A DNA stretch of 34,446 nucleotides. Origin: Sphingomonadales bacterium. GTDB lineage: Bacteria > Pseudomonadota > Alphaproteobacteria > Sphingomonadales > Govanellaceae. Made by a program: the position numbers and the translations under genes. The notes under the pieces were generated by a model. The model was not told the DNA's origin. It made no database searches and saw only the letters and a list, made by a program, of their open reading frames with translations. Below are positions 31,558 to 34,446 of this stretch, one piece after another. The DNA is taken from NCBI GenBank assembly GCA_019455285.1, contig JACFMS010000027.1, positions 1-34,446 of the forward strand, read 5' to 3'. Within the stretch, counting starts at the first letter, position 1, and each line of letters begins with the position of its first letter.

Positions 31558-32319
31558 ATGACGCAAAAACTTATCAACAAGGTTGCCATCGTCGTCGGCG
31601 CCAGCCGCGGCATTGGCGCGGCCACCGGCCAGGCGTTGGCCGCCGAAGGGGCTTATGTGTTTCTCGCGGCCCCCGCGCCGGAGACGTGTGAACCGGTTGT
31701 GGAAAAAATCCGCGCCTCCAATGGTCAGGCGGAAGCCCATGATTGTGACGCCGCCAACAGTGATCAGGTGAGCGCCCTGGTAAAGCAGGCTGTGGAGCGC
31801 CGCGGCCGGATCGATATCATGATCAATTGCGCCGGCATCATGGGCCCGGTGGCCTTGGTTGAAGATTGCGATCCGCAAGCCTGGGCGCAATGCATCATGG
31901 TGAACATGGTGGGCGCGTTCAACGGCTGCCGGGCGGTGTTGCCCTATTTTCGCAAAGCCGGTCAAGGCGTCCTCATCAACATGAGCACCGGGGCCGCCTT
32001 TCATCCCTTGAAGGGATGGAGCGCTTATTGCAGCAGCAAGGCGGGTCTTCTGATGCTGTCAAAAATCATCTCCGCCGAGGTCGCGGGCAGCGGCATCAGG
32101 GTGTTCAGTTTCCAGCCCGGCATGGTGAACACGGCCTTGGGCAGGGAGTCCATGAAAATCGACATCAATCAGGTCACCAAATATAATCCTGATACGTTTG
32201 CGCCGCCCACCGAGCCGGCGCGCGCCATGACTTGGTTGTGTACCGATGAAGCGGCGGATTTGGCCGGCACGGAAGTTTCCATCACCGATCCGGATTTTCG
32301 CAAACGTGCCGGGCTTTAG
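31558..32319 (+). CDS. Short-chain dehydrogenase/reductase, probable 2-keto-3-deoxy sugar acid dehydrogenase
   Basis: A 253-residue classical SDR. GASRGIG (14-20) binds the cofactor, NCAG (90-93) replaces NNAG, and the catalytic set is Ser143, Tyr157 and Lys161 (YCSSK). Strand beta-2 ends in LAAPAP rather than an acidic or basic residue, so cofactor preference is unclear. In the non-phosphorylated L-fucose pathway an SDR oxidises 2-keto-3-deoxy-L-fuconate to the 2,4-diketo acid, and this gene stands in the right company for that role. It is the third gene of the rightward unit, 33 bases after the OYE gene, and converges with the lactonase gene only 11 bases away. Confidence 0.86.
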   Translation: MTQKLINKVAIVVGASRGIGAATGQALAAEGAYVFLAAPAPETCEPVVEKIRASNGQAEAHDCDAANSDQVSALVKQAVERRGRIDIMINCAGIMGPVALVEDCDPQAWAQCIMVNMVGAFNGCRAVLPYFRKAGQGVLINMSTGAAFHPLKGWSAYCSSKAGLLMLSKIISAEVAGSGIRVFSFQPGMVNTALGRESMKIDINQVTKYNPDTFAPPTEPARAMTWLCTDEAADLAGTEVSITDPDFRKRAGL

Positions 32320-32330
32320 CGGATGTACGG

Positions 32331-33182
32331 TTATACTTTATAAAACCGGGCGGCATTCTCGCCGAACACCTTGGCCTTATCGGTCGCGGATAATTCCCCT
32401 AACAGCTGATTTGCCGTTTCAAACCAAGTTTCGTAGCTGCCGGCCAGCGTCACCACCGGCCAATCACTGCCGAATATCAGGCGATCCGGTCCAAAGCAGC
32501 GCAGCAGATGATCGGCATAAGGTTTAAGCTGATCAATGGTCCAGCCGCCACCCGCCTCGGTGATGAGCCCCGAAAACTTGCAAAGGGCTGTCGTGTCTTC
32601 GGCCAGCCGATTCATGTCGGCGGCCCATTGATGATAAGCGCCGGCGGCGATTTGCGGCTTGGCGCCGTGGTCGATGACGGCGCGCAGATCAGGATGGCGC
32701 GCCAGCAGCCGGTGCAGGTTTTGCAAATGCGGCGGCTTGACCAGGCAATCAAAGGCAAGGTCCAACTCCACAACGGCGCGCAACCCAGGGGTCAAGGATT
32801 CTCGCAGCATCCAATCCACATCGGCGATGTCCTGGATCATCGGCCGGATGCCTTTGAAATAGGGATTTTGCGCCAGGCGGCCCAAGGTTTGGGGCGCTGC
32901 GTCATCCTCCAGATTCACCCAACCAACCACCCCCGATACAAAATCGGTTTTCCGGGCGATGTCGAGGATGAATTCGGTTTCGGCCACGGTGGCGGCGGCC
33001 TGGACGATGACGATCTCCTGCATGCCCGTGGCATCAAGATATGGCTGCAGATCGGCGGGCCAATAATCTCGATAGAGGATCGTCAGGTCCGGCGTCATCC
33101 ACTCATAATCGCCGCGCGCCAGCTTCCAGAAATGTACATGGGCGTCGATGCGGCGCGGGCGGACGGGCGTTTTATTAGTCAT
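32331..33182 (-). CDS. Amidohydrolase 2 family protein, L-fuconolactonase-like
   Basis: A 283-residue amidohydrolase-fold enzyme of the COG3618 type. It opens with RIDAHVHFW (His15, His17), continues with FKGIRPMIQD, the mid-barrel VIDHGAKPQI and CKFSGL, and closes with LIFGSDWPV, whose Asp is the catalytic base. These are the marks of sugar lactonases such as L-fuconolactonase and L-rhamnonolactonase. It would open the lactone formed by the aldose dehydrogenase encoded just upstream. ATG 33182 has GGAGG five bases before it; the ATG at 33194, directly after the upstream TAG, lacks a site. The gap to the dehydrogenase gene is 12 bases, so the two are one operon. Confidence 0.86.
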   Translation of the reverse strand: MTNKTPVRPRRIDAHVHFWKLARGDYEWMTPDLTILYRDYWPADLQPYLDATGMQEIVIVQAAATVAETEFILDIARKTDFVSGVVGWVNLEDDAAPQTLGRLAQNPYFKGIRPMIQDIADVDWMLRESLTPGLRAVVELDLAFDCLVKPPHLQNLHRLLARHPDLRAVIDHGAKPQIAAGAYHQWAADMNRLAEDTTALCKFSGLITEAGGGWTIDQLKPYADHLLRCFGPDRLIFGSDWPVVTLAGSYETWFETANQLLGELSATDKAKVFGENAARFYKV

Positions 33183-33194
33183 CGCAACCTCCAT

Positions 33195-34217
33195 CTACTG
33201 AGGCGTTGGCGCGTCGGCGCGTAAGATGCCTTCATGCTTTAACTCGGCCCAGAAATCGCCGGGGATTTTTGTGGCGAAAGTCTCGATGTTGCTTTGAACT
33301 TCCCGTATGGAACGCGCGCCGGGGATGACGCTGGCGATGGCAGGATGGCCAAGCGGGAAACGCAGCGCGGCGGCGGCCAGGCTGATCTGGTGGCGGTGGC
33401 AGATATCTTCGATGCGCTTGACGTTCGCCAAAATCTCCGGCGGGGCAGGGGCGTAGTTGTAATAGGCGCCTGCAACCGCGCCGGTGGCAAGAATTCCAGT
33501 GTTGTAGGGCCCGCCGATGATGACGCTGATGCGTTTTCTCTCGCACAAGGGCAGAAAGGTATCAAGGGACTCCTGTTCCAGCAAAGTATACCGGCCAGCC
33601 AGCAGGAAGCAGTCAAAATCTCCTTCCTCGGCGAATTTCTGGCACCATTGCCATTCATTGAGACCGGCGCCAATGGCCGATACCACCCCCTCGGCGCGCA
33701 ATTTTTCCAGCGCCTTGTAGCCGCTGCCCATGACCTCGCGAAAGCGCCGCTCGGTTTCCGCCATACTGCCTTGATTTACGGTGTCCACGTCGTGGATCAA
33801 CAAGATATCGACGCGATGCAAGCCCAGGCGTTGCAGGCTGTCCTCAAACGAGCGCATGACGCCATCATAGCTGTAGTCGAAATAGGGCTGAAAGGGCGGC
33901 ACGTTCTCGAATATGACGCCGTCCACTTGGGCCGGGTCCATGGCGCGCAGTCGCCGGCCGACTTTGGTCGACAGCACGAAGCTATCCCGCGGCAACGCAC
34001 CCAGGGTCAGACCCATCCGCCGTTCGCTGAGGCCATAGCCGTAAAGCGGTGCGGTATCGAAATAGCGGATATCGAGATCATAGGCGGCCTTCACCGTCTG
34101 ATCCGCCGCGGCGTTCGACATCGACGCATAAAGGTTGCCCAGCGGCGCGCCGCCGAATCCCAATTCCGTCACGCTGAGCGTGGTTTTGCCGAGCCGCCGT
34201 TCAGGTAAGGACATCAT
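33195..34217 (-). CDS. Aldo/keto reductase, D-threo-aldose 1-dehydrogenase-like (L-fucose dehydrogenase type)
   Basis: A 340-residue AKR with the catalytic tetrad members Asp and Tyr in YFDTAPLYGYGLSERRMG, Lys in STKVG, and His in LLIHDVD. ELGFGGAPLGNLY, VVSAIGAGLNEWQ and RYTLLEQESL are typical of the galactose/L-fucose dehydrogenase branch of AKRs, which oxidises C1 of aldoses to the lactone with NAD(P). It would perform the first oxidative step after mutarotation. Two consecutive ATGs (34217, 34214) follow GGGA; either may start. It is the first gene of the leftward pair with the lactonase and is divergent from an incomplete gene at 34373. Confidence 0.86.
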   Translation of the reverse strand: MMSLPERRLGKTTLSVTELGFGGAPLGNLYASMSNAAADQTVKAAYDLDIRYFDTAPLYGYGLSERRMGLTLGALPRDSFVLSTKVGRRLRAMDPAQVDGVIFENVPPFQPYFDYSYDGVMRSFEDSLQRLGLHRVDILLIHDVDTVNQGSMAETERRFREVMGSGYKALEKLRAEGVVSAIGAGLNEWQWCQKFAEEGDFDCFLLAGRYTLLEQESLDTFLPLCERKRISVIIGGPYNTGILATGAVAGAYYNYAPAPPEILANVKRIEDICHRHQISLAAAALRFPLGHPAIASVIPGARSIREVQSNIETFATKIPGDFWAELKHEGILRADAPTPQ

Positions 34218-34264
34218 GCTTACATCCCATTGAAAGTGGACATTATTTTTATAGCCTTGATTAT

Positions 34265-34288
34265 TATAAAAACAATTTTTATATATAA
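34265..34288. promoter_or_regulatory. Inverted repeat and A/T box before the aldose dehydrogenase gene
   Basis: TATAAAAA and TTTTTATA flank CAA (34265-34283), and the right arm merges with AATTTTTATATATAA (34274-34288), the 15-mer also found upstream of the mutarotase gene. It lies in the 155-nt divergent region between 34217 and 34373. Both strands could use it as a promoter. Confidence 0.4.
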
Positions 34289-34372
34289 AAAAGAAAAAGG
34301 CAATACCAAGCGGTTAAAGTGTCCGCGCCGTGGCTCCATATTATCAAGAGTCTAGGGGGGAGATAGCGAAAC

Positions 34373-34446
34373 ATGGATGGTGTGATGTCGATGAAAGACA
34401 GGCCCGATAGCGCTACCCCCTGGAACCAACGCTCTTTCGCCGTGTG
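34373..34446 (+). CDS. Start of an incomplete gene, function unknown
   Basis: ATG 34373 follows a purine-rich AGGGGGGAG about ten bases upstream and opens a frame MDGVMSMKDRPDSATPWNQR and onward that is still open at the window edge (about 24 residues). In-frame ATGs at 34385 and 34391 are alternatives. The hydrophilic beginning ending in WNQRSFAV is compatible with the cytoplasmic leader of a permease, which would fit a sugar-acid cluster, but that is a guess. Confidence 0.5.
   Translation, partial: MDGVMSMKDRPDSATPWNQRSFAV

Noticed and set aside
32300-32350. Terminator between the convergent SDR and lactonase genes
   Set aside because: Only CCGGG/CCCGG-like bases far apart can pair and no T run follows; the 11-bp gap shows no convincing signal.
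33294-34208. 304-codon open frame on the plus strand opposite the aldose dehydrogenase
   Set aside because: Antisense shadow of a gene with full AKR motifs; no initiation signal and no recognisable domain.
1-34446. CRISPR arrays, tRNA or rRNA genes, insertion-sequence transposases, toxin or defence systems
   Set aside because: I looked for regular short repeats, cloverleaf-like segments, transposase motifs and defence proteins on both strands and found none that I could support.

Overview
The window looks like a chromosomal catabolic region from a heterotrophic proteobacterium, most likely an alphaproteobacterium or a metabolically similar lineage. This rests on outer-membrane TonB-dependent receptors, CaiB/BaiF CoA-transferases, a Spinster-type MFS permease, FCD-GntR, IclR and TetR regulators, and good GGAGG ribosome sites. 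I see no rRNA, tRNA, CRISPR array, phage gene or intact transposase. The species cannot be named from sequence alone.

Left part (1-6435): the 3' end of a TonB-dependent receptor, then a tight operon of an AcsA-type acetate-CoA ligase, E1 alpha, E1 beta and E2 of a 2-oxoacid (pyruvate/acetoin-type) dehydrogenase complex, and a small acyl carrier protein. All four junctions are 4-nt ATGA overlaps. No E3 gene is present.

Respiratory island (6422-10433): a four-gene unit of CuA subunit II, a heme-copper subunit I that lacks the helix-VI active-site tyrosine, an SCO/SenC copper chaperone and a membrane protein. It matches the norSY-senC-orf1 layout of sNOR-type nitric oxide reductases and sits behind a perfect FNR/Dnr box. 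Gene debris lies on both sides: two decayed SDR fragments that share a 41-nt direct repeat, and an antisense TonB-receptor remnant. The unit looks inserted or rearranged.

Central regulon (10594-23990): a complete TonB receptor; a leftward MFS permease plus enoyl-CoA hydratase; a rightward unit of CoA-transferase, HMG-CoA-lyase-like enzyme, acyl-CoA dehydrogenase, amidase and sphingosine-1-phosphate-lyase-like PLP enzyme; and a leftward GntR regulator plus aldehyde dehydrogenase. The receptor promoter and the divergent MFS/CoA-transferase promoter share an identical 21-nt segment centred on TGTTGCAACA, followed at the same distance by a similar -10-like element. Part of the motif recurs before the GntR gene. 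I read this as one substrate-responsive uptake and degradation system for an unknown carboxylic acid or amide. The four CoA enzymes fit a 3-methylglutarate/3-methylglutaconate-like route ending in an HMG-CoA-lyase step.

Right part (24175-34446): a small leftward unit (omega-aminotransferase, TetR regulator, N-carbamoyl-amino-acid hydrolase family enzyme), then a sugar-acid cluster (RhaM-type mutarotase, IclR regulator, enolase-superfamily dehydratase, Old Yellow Enzyme, SDR, lactonase-type amidohydrolase, aldose dehydrogenase). The sugar cluster resembles the non-phosphorylated oxidative L-fucose/L-rhamnose-type pathway, with an unexplained OYE added. Several A/T-rich palindromes mark its promoters. 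The window ends in the first codons of a rightward gene of unknown function.
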